Shown piece by piece: positions 36,737 to 45,548 of a stretch of DNA of 59,604 bases (position 1 is its first letter; every line of letters starts with the position of its first letter). Source of the DNA: Bacillus thermotolerans (GTDB lineage: Bacteria; Bacillota; Bacilli; Bacillales; Domibacillaceae); contig NZ_JWJE02000023.1 of NCBI RefSeq assembly GCF_000812025.2, forward strand, positions 1 through 59,604, in the 5' to 3' direction. The notes below the pieces were generated by a model, which was given only the letters and a program-made list of their open reading frames with translations, did no database searches and was not told the origin of the DNA. A program made the translations under genes and the position numbers.

Positions 36737-37792
36737 TTATGCGCTTCTTTGTTTGTATAAAAGATAAATAAAATAAGGGGCCCCAATCACAGCGGTAAAT
36801 ACACCTGCCGGCACCTCGACAGGCAGGAAAAGGGTGCGCCCGATTGTGTCTGCTACTAGCACTAAAATCGCTCCGATGATAGCCGATAAAGGAAGAAGGG
36901 CGCCAAAAGAGGACCCGACGAGCCTTCTCGCAATATGAGGGGCCATCAGTCCAACAAAGCCGATGCCTCCTGCAAAGGCGACTGCGCTGCCAATTAAGGC
37001 TGAACTGATCAGCAGCAGGAGAAAACGCTGCTTTTGAACATTTGTGCCGACCCCAATAGCGATTTCTTCTCCCAGCTCTTGAATATTAATGTGTCTTATC
37101 ATAACCAGAACAACGGCCAGAAGAACAACGGTCACAGGGGCCAGTATCCATACATTTTGCCAGCTGGCACCGTAAATGGAACCGGTAATCCACACATTTG
37201 CCTGGCTTGCTTGATAAATAGGACCTAGAATCATAAAGAGGGTGGTCATCGCTTTCGTCAATGCCCACATTCCAATCCCAATAAGAACAAGGCGGACAGG
37301 CGATAAACCATTTTTCCAGGCGAGAATATATAGCAGAAACGTAACAATCGCCGCCCCTGCAAAGGCGCTTAACGGCAGCCAGTGAATGCTGACAGTCAAT
37401 GCATTGCTTCGATCCGTAAAGACGGCCAAGAACAATACAACGGCCACAGAGGCGCCGCCTGTAATGCCAATAATGTCAGGGGAGGCTAAAGGGTTTCGTA
37501 CAACCGCCTGCAGGATGGCACCGGCTGCTGCGAGACTCATCCCGACTAAAATAGAAATGATGATTCTTGGCATACGGAAAGAGTAGACAACCAGCTGCTC
37601 AAAGGCATCTCCTTGGCCGGATAATATGGTCAGCACCCGCCACGGCTGGAAGAACTGCTCCCCCATTCCAGTACTGACGACGAATATAGCCAGCAGCAAG
37701 AAAGTACAACCGATCGTTATCCAGAGAGCCTTTTGGTCAAGCAGGAGGGATACGCTTCCTTTTCCGAGGCGGAACGGGACATGCTTTTTCAT
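36737..37792 (-). CDS. Iron-siderophore ABC transporter permease (FecCD family)
   Basis: A 351-residue permease with about ten membrane helices. Family motifs include [36 protein letters not shown] and [16 protein letters not shown], the last being the ATPase-coupling segment. It forms a heterodimer with the product of the preceding gene, which it overlaps by 4 nt. GGGAGGG precedes the ATG. Confidence 0.94.
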   Translation of the reverse strand: MKKHVPFRLGKGSVSLLLDQKALWITIGCTFLLLAIFVVSTGMGEQFFQPWRVLTILSGQGDAFEQLVVYSFRMPRIIISILVGMSLAAAGAILQAVVRNPLASPDIIGITGGASVAVVLFLAVFTDRSNALTVSIHWLPLSAFAGAAIVTFLLYILAWKNGLSPVRLVLIGIGMWALTKAMTTLFMILGPIYQASQANVWITGSIYGASWQNVWILAPVTVVLLAVVLVMIRHINIQELGEEIAIGVGTNVQKQRFLLLLISSALIGSAVAFAGGIGFVGLMAPHIARRLVGSSFGALLPLSAIIGAILVLVADTIGRTLFLPVEVPAGVFTAVIGAPYFIYLLYKQRSA

Positions 37793-38793
37793 GATGTATG
37801 CCCTCCCTTACGTGCAATATAAATGAAAAATGGGGTGCCGACAAAAGCAGTCATGACGCCAACAGGGACTTCCTCTGGCATAATGACATAGCGCGCGCCG
37901 ATATCAGCGACTAAGAGCAAAATACCTCCAAGAACCCCGCAATAAGGCAGCACCCAGCGGTAATCGTTTCCGACTAATGATCGGACTATATGAGGAACGA
38001 TAATACCTAGAAATCCGATTGGACCTGCCACGGCTACGGAACCTCCGGCCAGCAGAACAAAGGACACGGCGATCAGCAATTTGACGGTACCTGTGCGCTG
38101 GCCTAATCCCTTTGCTACGTCTTCCCCCATTGTTAAAAGGTTGATCTTCGGTGCCAGCAAAAGAGCAAGAACAGTCGCTGCCGCCAAATAAGGAAGAACG
38201 GAGAGAAGGATTTCCAATTTCCTGCCCTCCACAGACCCGGCAAGCCAAAATAACGCTTGATCGAGAGCGGATTCGTCCATAACGAGCAATCCTTGTGTTA
38301 ACGATGAGAACAATGCTGCAATAGCTGCGCCTGCGAGTGTAAGCTTTAATGGAGTTAATCCGCCGCCTCCAACCCCGCTAAAGAAATAAACGATAATAGC
38401 AGCTGAAGCGGCACCGATAAAGGCAATCCATGTAAATGCCTGCAAGGAGTTCACAGAGAACATCATCATAGCGACAACGATGAAGAAGCTGGCTCCTGCA
38501 TTGATCCCGATAATATCAGGGGAAGCAAGCGGATTTTTCATGAGTGCCTGCATAAGGGCACCGGCTATGGCCAAGCTGCTGCCGACCGCTGCTGCAATAA
38601 GCGCTCGCGGAAGCCGGACATCCTGGATAATAATATGTTCATTGGAACCATCAAAATCTTGAAAAGCTTGAATAGCTGTTTCGATACTTGTATTTGTATA
38701 TCCCATTACAATACTAAGGCCGATGCATAGTAATAGACCGCACAGACCGATCAGTAATCCAATCAGCTTTCCCCCTGTATGTCTTAGAAGCAT
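37789..38793 (-). CDS. Iron-siderophore ABC transporter permease (FecCD family)
   Basis: A 334-residue permease, paralogous to its neighbour ([52 protein letters not shown]). It is the first gene of the minus-strand operon. A GGGAGAG site precedes the ATG at 38793. The Fur boxes at 38866 and 38928 lie 70-150 nt upstream and probably control both directions. Confidence 0.94.
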   Translation of the reverse strand: MLLRHTGGKLIGLLIGLCGLLLCIGLSIVMGYTNTSIETAIQAFQDFDGSNEHIIIQDVRLPRALIAAAVGSSLAIAGALMQALMKNPLASPDIIGINAGASFFIVVAMMMFSVNSLQAFTWIAFIGAASAAIIVYFFSGVGGGGLTPLKLTLAGAAIAALFSSLTQGLLVMDESALDQALFWLAGSVEGRKLEILLSVLPYLAAATVLALLLAPKINLLTMGEDVAKGLGQRTGTVKLLIAVSFVLLAGGSVAVAGPIGFLGIIVPHIVRSLVGNDYRWVLPYCGVLGGILLLVADIGARYVIMPEEVPVGVMTAFVGTPFFIYIARKGGHTS

Positions 38794-38865
38794 GCTGTTT
38801 CTCTCCCTAATCTCCCTATCGTTTTTTTCAAGTTTAAGAGATCAGGAAAGCGGTGTCAATGACCT

Positions 38866-38884
38866 TGATAATCATTTTCAATTA
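38866..38884. promoter_or_regulatory. Fur box 1
   Basis: TGATAATCATTTTCAATTA resembles the 19-bp Fur consensus with GATAAT and inverted ATT halves. It lies in the divergent region between the permease and binding-protein genes. Confidence 0.75.
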
Positions 38885-38888
38885 TTTA

Positions 38889-38917
38889 TTGACAAACCTC
38901 TTGCCATCGCCTACTAT
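38889..38917 (+). promoter_or_regulatory. Promoter of the siderophore-binding protein gene
   Basis: TTGACA (38889-38894), 17-nt spacer, TACTAT (38912-38917). It is flanked by the two Fur boxes, so iron-bound Fur would block it. Confidence 0.75.
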
Positions 38918-38927
38918 CTAATGTAAA

Positions 38928-38946
38928 TGATAATCAATCTTGATTA
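38928..38946. promoter_or_regulatory. Fur box 2
   Basis: TGATAATCAATCTTGATTA, a good Fur-type palindrome covering the start of the transcript and adjoining the ribosome site of the binding-protein gene. Confidence 0.78.
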
Positions 38947-38959
38947 GGAGGATAAGAGA

Positions 38960-39964
38960 ATGGCTACATATTTTAAACGGAATGTTTCATCTTCGTGGCT
39001 TTTAGCTTCCATGCTCTTGCTAGTGATCGTGCTGGCTGGCTGCGGAAACTCTGGAAACGAAGCAGCGAATGAGAATGAAGGGTCAGATGAAGCTAATCAA
39101 ACGGAAAGCCCATCTTATACAGTTGAGCATGCGATGGGGACAACAGAAATAAAAGGAACACCCGAACGCGTCGTGATCTTGACGAATGAAGGAACAGAGG
39201 CGCTGCTGGCATTAGGCGTAAAGCCGGTTGGAGCGGTACAATCCTGGACAGGCAACCCGTGGTATGCCCATATTGAGAAGGAGATGGAGGGCGTTGAAAG
39301 CGTCGGAAACGAAGGAGAACCAAGTGTAGAGACGATCGCTTCGTTGAAACCTGATTTAATCATCGGTAATAAAATGCGTCACGAGAAGATTTACGAACAA
39401 TTAAGTGCGATTGCTCCAACCGTGTATGCGGAAACATTGCGCGGCGATTGGAAAGAAAATTTTGAACTTTATGCAAAAGCAGTAAATAAAGAAGAAGAGG
39501 GAAAGAAAGTCATTGCCGATTTTGATCAGCGTATTGAAGAGTTAAAAGGAAAGCTTGGCGACAAGCTAAACCAGGAAGTATCGATTGTTCGCTTCATGCC
39601 TGGAGATGTCCGGATTTATCATAAAGACAGCTTCTCCGGTGTGATCCTGGAGCAATTAGGATTCGCCCGTCCTGAGGGACAAGATCAGCCGGACTTCGCT
39701 GAGAAGAATGTAACAAAAGAGCGTATTCCAGCAATGGACGGAGACATTCTTTTCTACTTTACTTATGATCCAGCAGAGAATAAAGGAGAAGCTGTAAAGT
39801 TAGAGGAAGAGTGGCTGAATGATCCGCTATTCCAAAACTTAAATGTAGCTAAAAGCGGCAACGTGCATAAGGTGGACGATGCGATCTGGAATACAGCGGG
39901 CGGTGTAAAAGCAGCAAATCTGCTGTTAGACGATATTGAGAAGTATTTCTTAGAAGATAGGTAA
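38960..39964 (+). CDS. Iron-siderophore substrate-binding lipoprotein
   Basis: A 334-residue periplasmic-binding-protein class III lipoprotein. A signal peptide ends in a lipobox VLAGC (Cys28), followed by an acidic linker, then the FhuD/FecB fold (GTPERVVILTNEGTEALLALG, LKPDLIIGNKMRHEKIYEQL). It captures a ferric siderophore outside the membrane and passes it to the permease pair encoded divergently. Probably a YfiY/YxeB-type receptor for a citrate-hydroxamate siderophore, but the ligand is not certain. AGGAG precedes the ATG. Confidence 0.92.
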   Translation: MATYFKRNVSSSWLLASMLLLVIVLAGCGNSGNEAANENEGSDEANQTESPSYTVEHAMGTTEIKGTPERVVILTNEGTEALLALGVKPVGAVQSWTGNPWYAHIEKEMEGVESVGNEGEPSVETIASLKPDLIIGNKMRHEKIYEQLSAIAPTVYAETLRGDWKENFELYAKAVNKEEEGKKVIADFDQRIEELKGKLGDKLNQEVSIVRFMPGDVRIYHKDSFSGVILEQLGFARPEGQDQPDFAEKNVTKERIPAMDGDILFYFTYDPAENKGEAVKLEEEWLNDPLFQNLNVAKSGNVHKVDDAIWNTAGGVKAANLLLDDIEKYFLEDR

Positions 39965-40006
39965 AGTAGGAGAAGGTTGCAGACAAACCGGCTCCAACTA
40001 TATAAA

Positions 40007-40034
40007 AAGCTCTCCCTTTTGATTGGGAGAGCTT
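40007..40034. terminator. Bidirectional terminator
   Basis: Perfect AAGCTCTCCC/GGGAGAGCTT stem with eight-nt loop between convergent genes. Confidence 0.9.
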
Positions 40035-40039
40035 CTTTA

Positions 40040-42325
40040 TTATTCTGCCAATAAATCAAGCGCATCTTTCGGACGTTCTTCAATATCCGCTTTGCTTGTG
40101 CTAGATTGGTAGGTACTGTTAATCAAGTAGCCAAAGCCTTGTTCACGAAGCAGTTGAACGACAAAGTTAGGAATCGCTACATTGTTGTCGATCATATACG
40201 ACGTTTTGGAGCGAATCATTGCATCGAACACGGTGCTGCGCGAAATGCCGGTTTCAGCAAATACGTTCTGGCTGAGAAGCAAGTCTGATAGCGTCAAGTG
40301 AGGATAGTCATCGCCGCCAAATACAAGATCCGGATTGACTTGATACCAGAGATCGCCATTGGATCGAATCCACTTCGGATGAAGATTCTCGATGCCGGCT
40401 TTAATTTCACGGGCCGTTTTTAAATAGGCGGAATTCTTCGTTTGCTTGTACGTTTCAAGCAGGAACCTCATTTCGCCGAGCGCATGGTTCAGGGAAGCAT
40501 GCGTTTTTGAATGATTATGGCCAAGCCCGTAATAATCAGCGATCAAGTAGCTTGAGGCTGTAATCGGGATAATATTCCCGAGGCTCTTCTGCTGCACAAG
40601 GTAATCGGCATAACGGATATTTGTGCCCTCAAGCTCCGGAATGGACAGAGATTCTGAAGCATTCTTTAAGAACAGAGCGGCATTCTCATTCAGCCGTGTG
40701 TCAAAGTAAGGGGCCGTAACGCCATAGGCTCTCTTCAGCCACGTGCTTGTGTACTCGGTCGGGAAGATGGGACTTTTCCCAGCTTTTAAAGCCCCATTTG
40801 AGAACACATCCAGGTCGGCAATCGCATTGACTACGAGGTCGTAGAAATAGCGTTCCTTGTTACCGTTGTAGGCCGTTAAGTAGACGCCGCCTTGAAGACG
40901 GGTAATGTTACGACCGTAGCCCATCTGGTATCCCGGCTCAATGGACCAAGGCAGCTTCGTATAAGCTCCATCAGCTGTCAGCCAGTTATTGATCGTCGTA
41001 TATTCGGCAATCGTGCGCTTGAACCAATCATCACGATTGGCGTCTTTGGCGAATAGGCGTTTATCAGATAACAGCAGCCAGTTTTCTGAGATGGCTTTCG
41101 AACGAACAGACATGTTCACATGCGTCGTTACAAGGCTGCGTGCTTTATCTGTGTATACTTGATAGCTTTCCCGCTCCTCCAGCAGTTCGCGGAGAACAGA
41201 TGTGTCGCCATTCGAATAATTGTGCTGGCGATGAAGGGAAATATAATTTTTGCCGATCATCATTTCATTCGTAATCGTGCTGCCCTTCTTCGCAGACAGA
41301 ATGCCGGTTGGGTGTGACGTTTCGTCCACACCGAACGTGCCGTCATGCTTTTGCTCTACTTTGCCAAAGGCTTCATATTTCGCTAACGAGTAGTTATCCG
41401 ATTGCTGGAACGGGACAATAACGGAAGCTGAGTATGTATTGTCTCCATTATGGATGAACTTCGTAAAGACGAACACATCGCCGTTATCGAGCTTTCTGAG
41501 CGTGACCCGAAGCGAGCCGAGGGGGCTTGAGGCCTTACCCATATGATAGTAGTAATGGTGATCTGTTGAACGAATATGAGCATCTGTTGTGCGTTTATCA
41601 TATGTAAGCGGCACGCCGCGCGTATTCATGCGGACTTTAATATATTGATAGTCATTCACTGGGACGACTACCTCTGAGGAATCAGCCGGCTCAGGCGGTG
41701 TGACAGGCTGTGGGCCGGAGGAGAACAAGTCTAATGTCTCCATTAATCGGTAAACGAACCGTGCGGAGTCCCCGCGCGTCGCTGTCTTCAGCGGCTCAAA
41801 GCGATTGTCCGCTGTTCCCTGGATGAGTCCGTAATGCGTCATGCGCTGGACGGATTCGTATGCATACTTTCCGATTTGTGATTTGTCTGTAAAGGTCAGC
41901 GTTGCTTTTTCTGTGTAGCTGCCTTTCAGCTGCATGGCGCGGTCAAGCATCACGGCCACATCTGAGCGTGTGACACGATCATTTGGCCGAGCATAGCCAT
42001 TGTCGCCGAGAAGCACGCCGGCTTTCTTTGCAGCACTGATCTCTTTATATAAGGCGCTGCCAGGACTTACATCTTTAAATCCAGAATCCCCAGCTGGCAA
42101 ATCCAACGCCCGTACTAAAAAGGCAGCGAATTGCCCTCTTGTCACGGCGGAATTCAGCCGAAGCGTTCCATCGTCATAGCCCTGCATCACTCCCGCATCC
42201 ATCAGCGCTTGTACTTGCTCCATCAAGCTTGGATTGCTGGCGGCTTTTGCCGGGGAGGCAGATGACTGGACAAAAAAAGTGAAGAATAAAACAACCATTG
42301 CCAGGCTTGCTGCTAGCTTTTTCAT
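40040..42325 (-). CDS. SLH-domain surface protein with glucuronyl epimerase-like region
   Basis: A 761-residue exported protein. A signal peptide (MKKLAASLAM onward, cleaved near an AKA-A site) is followed by three SLH repeats at about 25-200 (GYDDGTLRLNSAVTRGQFAA, YARPNDRVTRSDVAVML, FEPLKTATRGDSARFV) that would bind pyruvylated wall polymer. A beta-rich middle region precedes an alpha-helical C-terminal part (about 430-740; GLGHNHSKTHASLNHALGEM, NLHPKWIRSNGDLWYQVN) that looks like the toroid domain of D-glucuronyl C5-epimerase. That reading is tentative. AAGGAAGGAG precedes the ATG. It is a possible SecA2/SlaP client. Confidence 0.8.
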   Translation of the reverse strand: MKKLAASLAMVVLFFTFFVQSSASPAKAASNPSLMEQVQALMDAGVMQGYDDGTLRLNSAVTRGQFAAFLVRALDLPAGDSGFKDVSPGSALYKEISAAKKAGVLLGDNGYARPNDRVTRSDVAVMLDRAMQLKGSYTEKATLTFTDKSQIGKYAYESVQRMTHYGLIQGTADNRFEPLKTATRGDSARFVYRLMETLDLFSSGPQPVTPPEPADSSEVVVPVNDYQYIKVRMNTRGVPLTYDKRTTDAHIRSTDHHYYYHMGKASSPLGSLRVTLRKLDNGDVFVFTKFIHNGDNTYSASVIVPFQQSDNYSLAKYEAFGKVEQKHDGTFGVDETSHPTGILSAKKGSTITNEMMIGKNYISLHRQHNYSNGDTSVLRELLEERESYQVYTDKARSLVTTHVNMSVRSKAISENWLLLSDKRLFAKDANRDDWFKRTIAEYTTINNWLTADGAYTKLPWSIEPGYQMGYGRNITRLQGGVYLTAYNGNKERYFYDLVVNAIADLDVFSNGALKAGKSPIFPTEYTSTWLKRAYGVTAPYFDTRLNENAALFLKNASESLSIPELEGTNIRYADYLVQQKSLGNIIPITASSYLIADYYGLGHNHSKTHASLNHALGEMRFLLETYKQTKNSAYLKTAREIKAGIENLHPKWIRSNGDLWYQVNPDLVFGGDDYPHLTLSDLLLSQNVFAETGISRSTVFDAMIRSKTSYMIDNNVAIPNFVVQLLREQGFGYLINSTYQSSTSKADIEERPKDALDLLAE

Positions 42326-42514
42326 AGTTACTCCTTCCTTGATAAGGTTTGAACACATGACATTATATCATACTAGTATTCTTCAGAAATAGAAGACTAT
42401 GTGAAAATCCTTCTTATCATATAATGGAAGTGGGACCATTAAAAGAGAACAATTCCCTAGATTTACTTTGGTCCTATATTATAGAAGAAACTGATTCAAA
42501 AAGGAGATGAATGT

Positions 42515-43876
42515 ATGAATTCTAATCCGTTATCCTCGGTGGCATCCTTCCTCTCTGGCCGCCTCCTGCTCGAAGAAGAGCTGCCTTTTTCGCTTCCTGA
42601 TTCCTCGGTTGATATTCTCCAAGGTATCACTTCGAGAAACCATTCCTTTTATTGCAGCCGCTGCGGCAACGACAGAGAAGAGCGGTTTGCCTTCTTTCCG
42701 TGTGCCCGCTGCGGAACAAGCTGTCCTTATTGCCGTCACTGCTTAATGATGGGGCGTATATCAGGCTGCTCCCGGCTGATTCGCTGGACAGGGCCGGAGC
42801 CGCCGGTGGAGGGGGACGGTACGCTACAATGGAGCGGCCGGCTGTCTGAAGGGCAGCTGGCGGCATCGGTAGCGGTAAAAAAAGCCGTTCAAGAGAAAGG
42901 AGAATGCCTTATCTGGGCGGTGTGCGGCGCCGGAAAGACAGAGGTGTTATTCCAAGGGGTGGAAGAGGCCCTGCTTTCCGGCAAGCGTGCCTGCATCGCT
43001 ACGCCGCGCACCGATGTCGTTCTTGAGCTTGCTCCTCGCCTCCAGCGTGTGTTTCCAGGCATCCGTGTGACCGCTTTATACGGCGGAAGTCCTGATCGCC
43101 ATGTGTACAGCCCGCTCGTTGTCTCCACGACTCACCAGCTATTCCGCTTCCTGGAGGCATTTGATGTCATGATTGTCGATGAAGTGGATGCCTTTCCTTA
43201 TTCGTATGATGCTTCCCTACAATTTGCCACGCAAAAAGCCCGGAAACCCGAGTCTTCTCTCATTTATTTAACAGCTACTCCGAATGAAGCCTGGCAGGAG
43301 GAATGCCGGTCAGGCAAACGACCCTTCGTGAAAATCCCGGCCCGATTTCACCGCCAGCCGCTGCCCGTTCCTGTAATGACCTGGTGCGGGCGCTGGCGGA
43401 GAGCAATTGAAAAAGGAAAGCTCCCGCCAGTAGTGAAGGAATGGACGCTCCAGCGGCTGAAGGATGGGAAGCAGGCTCTTCTTTTCTTTCCTCATATCGA
43501 TCTTATGGAACAAGCGCTGCCTCTCTTTCAAGCTTTTCATCCTCATGTGGAGGCTGTGCACGCAGAGGATCTGAAGCGGAAGGAAAAGGTCACTCTTATG
43601 CGCGAGAAGAAGCTGGCGCTTTTATTGTCGACAACGATTTTAGAAAGAGGGGTCACGTTCCCGAACATTGATGTGGCGGTTATTGGCGCGGAGGATGATG
43701 TGTTTACGGAAAGCGCTCTTGTGCAAATCGCCGGTCGGGCAGGGAGAAGTGCGGAGTTTCCGGACGGAGAGGTGCGCCTTTTTCACTTCGGCCGGACAAG
43801 AGCCATGATGAAGGCCGTTGACCATATCCGTCAGATGAACAAGGAAGGCTTGGAGAAGGGGTGGCTGGACCGATGA
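42515..43876 (+). CDS. comFA: Competence helicase ComFA
   Basis: A 453-residue DEAD-box ATPase that drives transport of single-stranded DNA during transformation. A four-cysteine zinc finger (CSRCG, CARCGTSCPYCRHC) precedes Walker A VCGAGKTEV, DEVD box, STTILERGVTFPN and the GRAGRS motif. Length is close to B. subtilis ComFA. AAGGAG precedes the ATG. I saw no clear ComK box (AAAA-N5-TTTT) in the 190 nt upstream; a spaced inverted repeat GGACCA/TGGTCC (42433-42474) is present instead. comFB is missing between comFA and comFC. Confidence 0.94.
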   Translation: MNSNPLSSVASFLSGRLLLEEELPFSLPDSSVDILQGITSRNHSFYCSRCGNDREERFAFFPCARCGTSCPYCRHCLMMGRISGCSRLIRWTGPEPPVEGDGTLQWSGRLSEGQLAASVAVKKAVQEKGECLIWAVCGAGKTEVLFQGVEEALLSGKRACIATPRTDVVLELAPRLQRVFPGIRVTALYGGSPDRHVYSPLVVSTTHQLFRFLEAFDVMIVDEVDAFPYSYDASLQFATQKARKPESSLIYLTATPNEAWQEECRSGKRPFVKIPARFHRQPLPVPVMTWCGRWRRAIEKGKLPPVVKEWTLQRLKDGKQALLFFPHIDLMEQALPLFQAFHPHVEAVHAEDLKRKEKVTLMREKKLALLLSTTILERGVTFPNIDVAVIGAEDDVFTESALVQIAGRAGRSAEFPDGEVRLFHFGRTRAMMKAVDHIRQMNKEGLEKGWLDR

Positions 43877-44610
43877 GTCTTTGTTTACTATGCGAGGAGG
43901 AAACGAACCGCCAGATGACGTGGCGGCAGTTTTTCACGCTCGTGGAGCTGCCCCTGCTGTGCGGGAAGTGCCTGCAGCCGTTTGAACGGATCACGGGTGA
44001 ATGCTGCCGACTCTGCTCCCGGCCGCTTGCGGTGCTGGATGCTTCATTTAGTATCGACGGCGTGTGTCACGACTGTGTGCGCTGGGAGAAGGAGTCTCTT
44101 TATAAAGGAGTTCTTTCGGGCAATGTGTCGCTTTATATGTATAACGAAGCGATGAAAGCTTTCATTGCCCGGTTCAAATACAGGGGAGATTACTTGTTAG
44201 CGAAGGCGTTTGCTGAAGAGGTGAGGCAGGCAGCAAGGAAGATCCCGCATGACATGGTCGTTCCGGTGCCGTTAAGCGAGGAACGGCTCCGTGAGCGGGG
44301 CTTTAACCAGGCAGAAGCTCTTGCGAGGGAGGCAGGCATGAAGCCGGTGAATGTCCTCGAGCGGAGCCATGCAGAGAAGCAGTCGAAGAAATCAAGAGAA
44401 GAGCGTCTGCGGGGCGCGCAAGTGTTTCGATTGAAAGAAAATTCATCGGTTCATCGTAAAACTATCCTGTTAATCGACGATATATATACTACAGGGGCGA
44501 CGGTTAGATACATCGCCTATGTATTAAAACAAGCAGGAGCAGCCGGCGTCACTTCCCTCACTCTTGCCCGCGGGCAAGGGAGAGAAAGAGAGGCTGTTTT
44601 GGAGGAATGA
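43873..44610 (+). CDS. comFC: Competence protein ComFC
   Basis: A 245-residue phosphoribosyltransferase-fold protein of the ComF/GntX family. The N-terminus has cysteine pairs (CLLC, CGKCLQPF, CCRLC) for a zinc ribbon; the PRPP-binding loop ILLIDDIYTTGATVRY lies near the C-terminus. It overlaps comFA by 4 nt (ATGA) and yvyF by a few bases. ComFC interacts with ComFA in DNA uptake. Confidence 0.93.
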   Translation: MSLCLLCEEETNRQMTWRQFFTLVELPLLCGKCLQPFERITGECCRLCSRPLAVLDASFSIDGVCHDCVRWEKESLYKGVLSGNVSLYMYNEAMKAFIARFKYRGDYLLAKAFAEEVRQAARKIPHDMVVPVPLSEERLRERGFNQAEALAREAGMKPVNVLERSHAEKQSKKSREERLRGAQVFRLKENSSVHRKTILLIDDIYTTGATVRYIAYVLKQAGAAGVTSLTLARGQGREREAVLEE

Positions 44611-44612
44611 CG

Positions 44613-45017
44613 ATGAGCGAAATTGCCAACTGCCCAAATTGCGGCGCCCTCTTCATGAAGAATGCTTTTCTTGATGTGTGTCCCGCGTGTTCGAAAGCGG
44701 AGGAAGAAGCGTATCAGCGTGTGTACCAATTCCTGCGCAAGCGGGAAAACCGAGCGGCGACCATTCCGCAATTGGAAAAGGCGCTCGGGGTGGAGCGGTC
44801 CCTTATTTACAAATGGGTGAAAAAAGGCCGGCTTCATACCGCCCATTTTCCGAACCTTGGTTACCCTTGTGACCGCTGCGGCGCGCTGATTATGCAAGGA
44901 AGCGTTTGCGAAAGCTGCCGCAACGAGGTGAAGGCGGACCTTGAACAGATCAAGCGTGAAGAGGCGTTTAAGGAGGAGAAGAACAAGCGCGCTACTTATT
45001 ATTTAACAGAAGAATGA
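44613..45017 (+). CDS. yvyF: Flagellar operon protein YvyF
   Basis: A 134-residue protein with two zinc-ribbon-like cysteine sets (CPNCGALF and CPAC; CDRCGALI and CESC) around a small helix-turn-helix-like centre (TIPQLEKALGVERSLIYKWVKKGRL), matching the TIGR03826/YvyF family always found between comFC and flgM. Role unknown, possibly regulatory. Two ATGs are possible (44607, 44613); the second is better spaced from GGAGG. Confidence 0.9.
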   Translation: MSEIANCPNCGALFMKNAFLDVCPACSKAEEEAYQRVYQFLRKRENRAATIPQLEKALGVERSLIYKWVKKGRLHTAHFPNLGYPCDRCGALIMQGSVCESCRNEVKADLEQIKREEAFKEEKNKRATYYLTEE

Positions 45018-45193
45018 GTAGCACCATTGTAGGGAATAGGACCCGGTTTGTTGCTGAAGCTGGTGGGAGATGTTGGAGTGAAATTTGAGAAAAATCGCCT
45101 ATAAAGCCGCTGTTAACTTTTTTTCTGTTCAGCCGATGATTATAATATAGTCAAGTAAGAAAACGGAAAAAACAAGAAAGCGAGGGATCCGCT
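45018..45193. other. yvyF-flgM intergenic region
   Basis: 176 nt holding the flgM promoter; no ORF seen. Confidence 0.6.
45113..45146 (+). promoter_or_regulatory. Sigma-D-type promoter of flgM
   Basis: TTAA (45113-45116), 15 nt, GCCGATGA (45132-45139) fits the sigma-D consensus TAAA-N15-GCCGATAT well. An overlapping TATAAT (45141-45146) could add a vegetative -10. Confidence 0.65.
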
Positions 45194-45457
45194 ATGAAAG
45201 TCGATCGACCACAACTGACGGGCGTCAATCCATACGATGCGCAGGCGAATAAGATACATACGCCGAAGAAAGCCGCCAGTGTGCAAACAGACAAAGTGGA
45301 GATTTCGGCGGCGGCGAAAGGCATGCAGGAAGTGTCGCAAATGTCCAATGAACGAATTGATAAAATCGCTCTTCTGAAGCAGCAAGTGGCATCAGGAGAA
45401 TACAAGCCGGATCCGGAGAAAATCGCGGAAGGCATTGTGAAGTTTTATAAAAAGTAA
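45194..45457 (+). CDS. flgM: Anti-sigma factor FlgM
   Basis: An 87-residue anti-sigma-D factor. It has the usual unstructured N-terminal part (NPYDAQANKIHT) and sigma-binding helical C-terminus (RIDKIALLKQQVASGEYKPDPEKIAEGIVKF). FlgM holds sigma-D until the hook-basal body is complete. A sigma-D-type promoter lies upstream, giving autoregulation, and a terminator follows. Confidence 0.94.
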   Translation: MKVDRPQLTGVNPYDAQANKIHTPKKAASVQTDKVEISAAAKGMQEVSQMSNERIDKIALLKQQVASGEYKPDPEKIAEGIVKFYKK

Positions 45458-45464
45458 GGTATGG

Positions 45465-45505
45465 AAGAGAGGTCAGCTGTTTTTGAGGCGCCTCTCTCTT
45501 TTTTC
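45465..45505 (+). terminator. Terminator after flgM
   Basis: GAGAGG with CCTCTC arms around an 18-nt loop, followed by T residues. Confidence 0.75.
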
Positions 45506-45548
45506 GGTCAAATACAAGAAGAAACGATGCGTGGGAGTGTGAAAAAAC

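Noticed and set aside
42326-42514. ComK boxes before comFA
   Set aside because: No pair of AAAA-N5-TTTT motifs at proper spacing could be found by eye.
43861-44610. Missing comFB
   Set aside because: comFA and comFC overlap by 4 nt, leaving no room for comFB here; a copy elsewhere is possible, so I do not report this as a loss.
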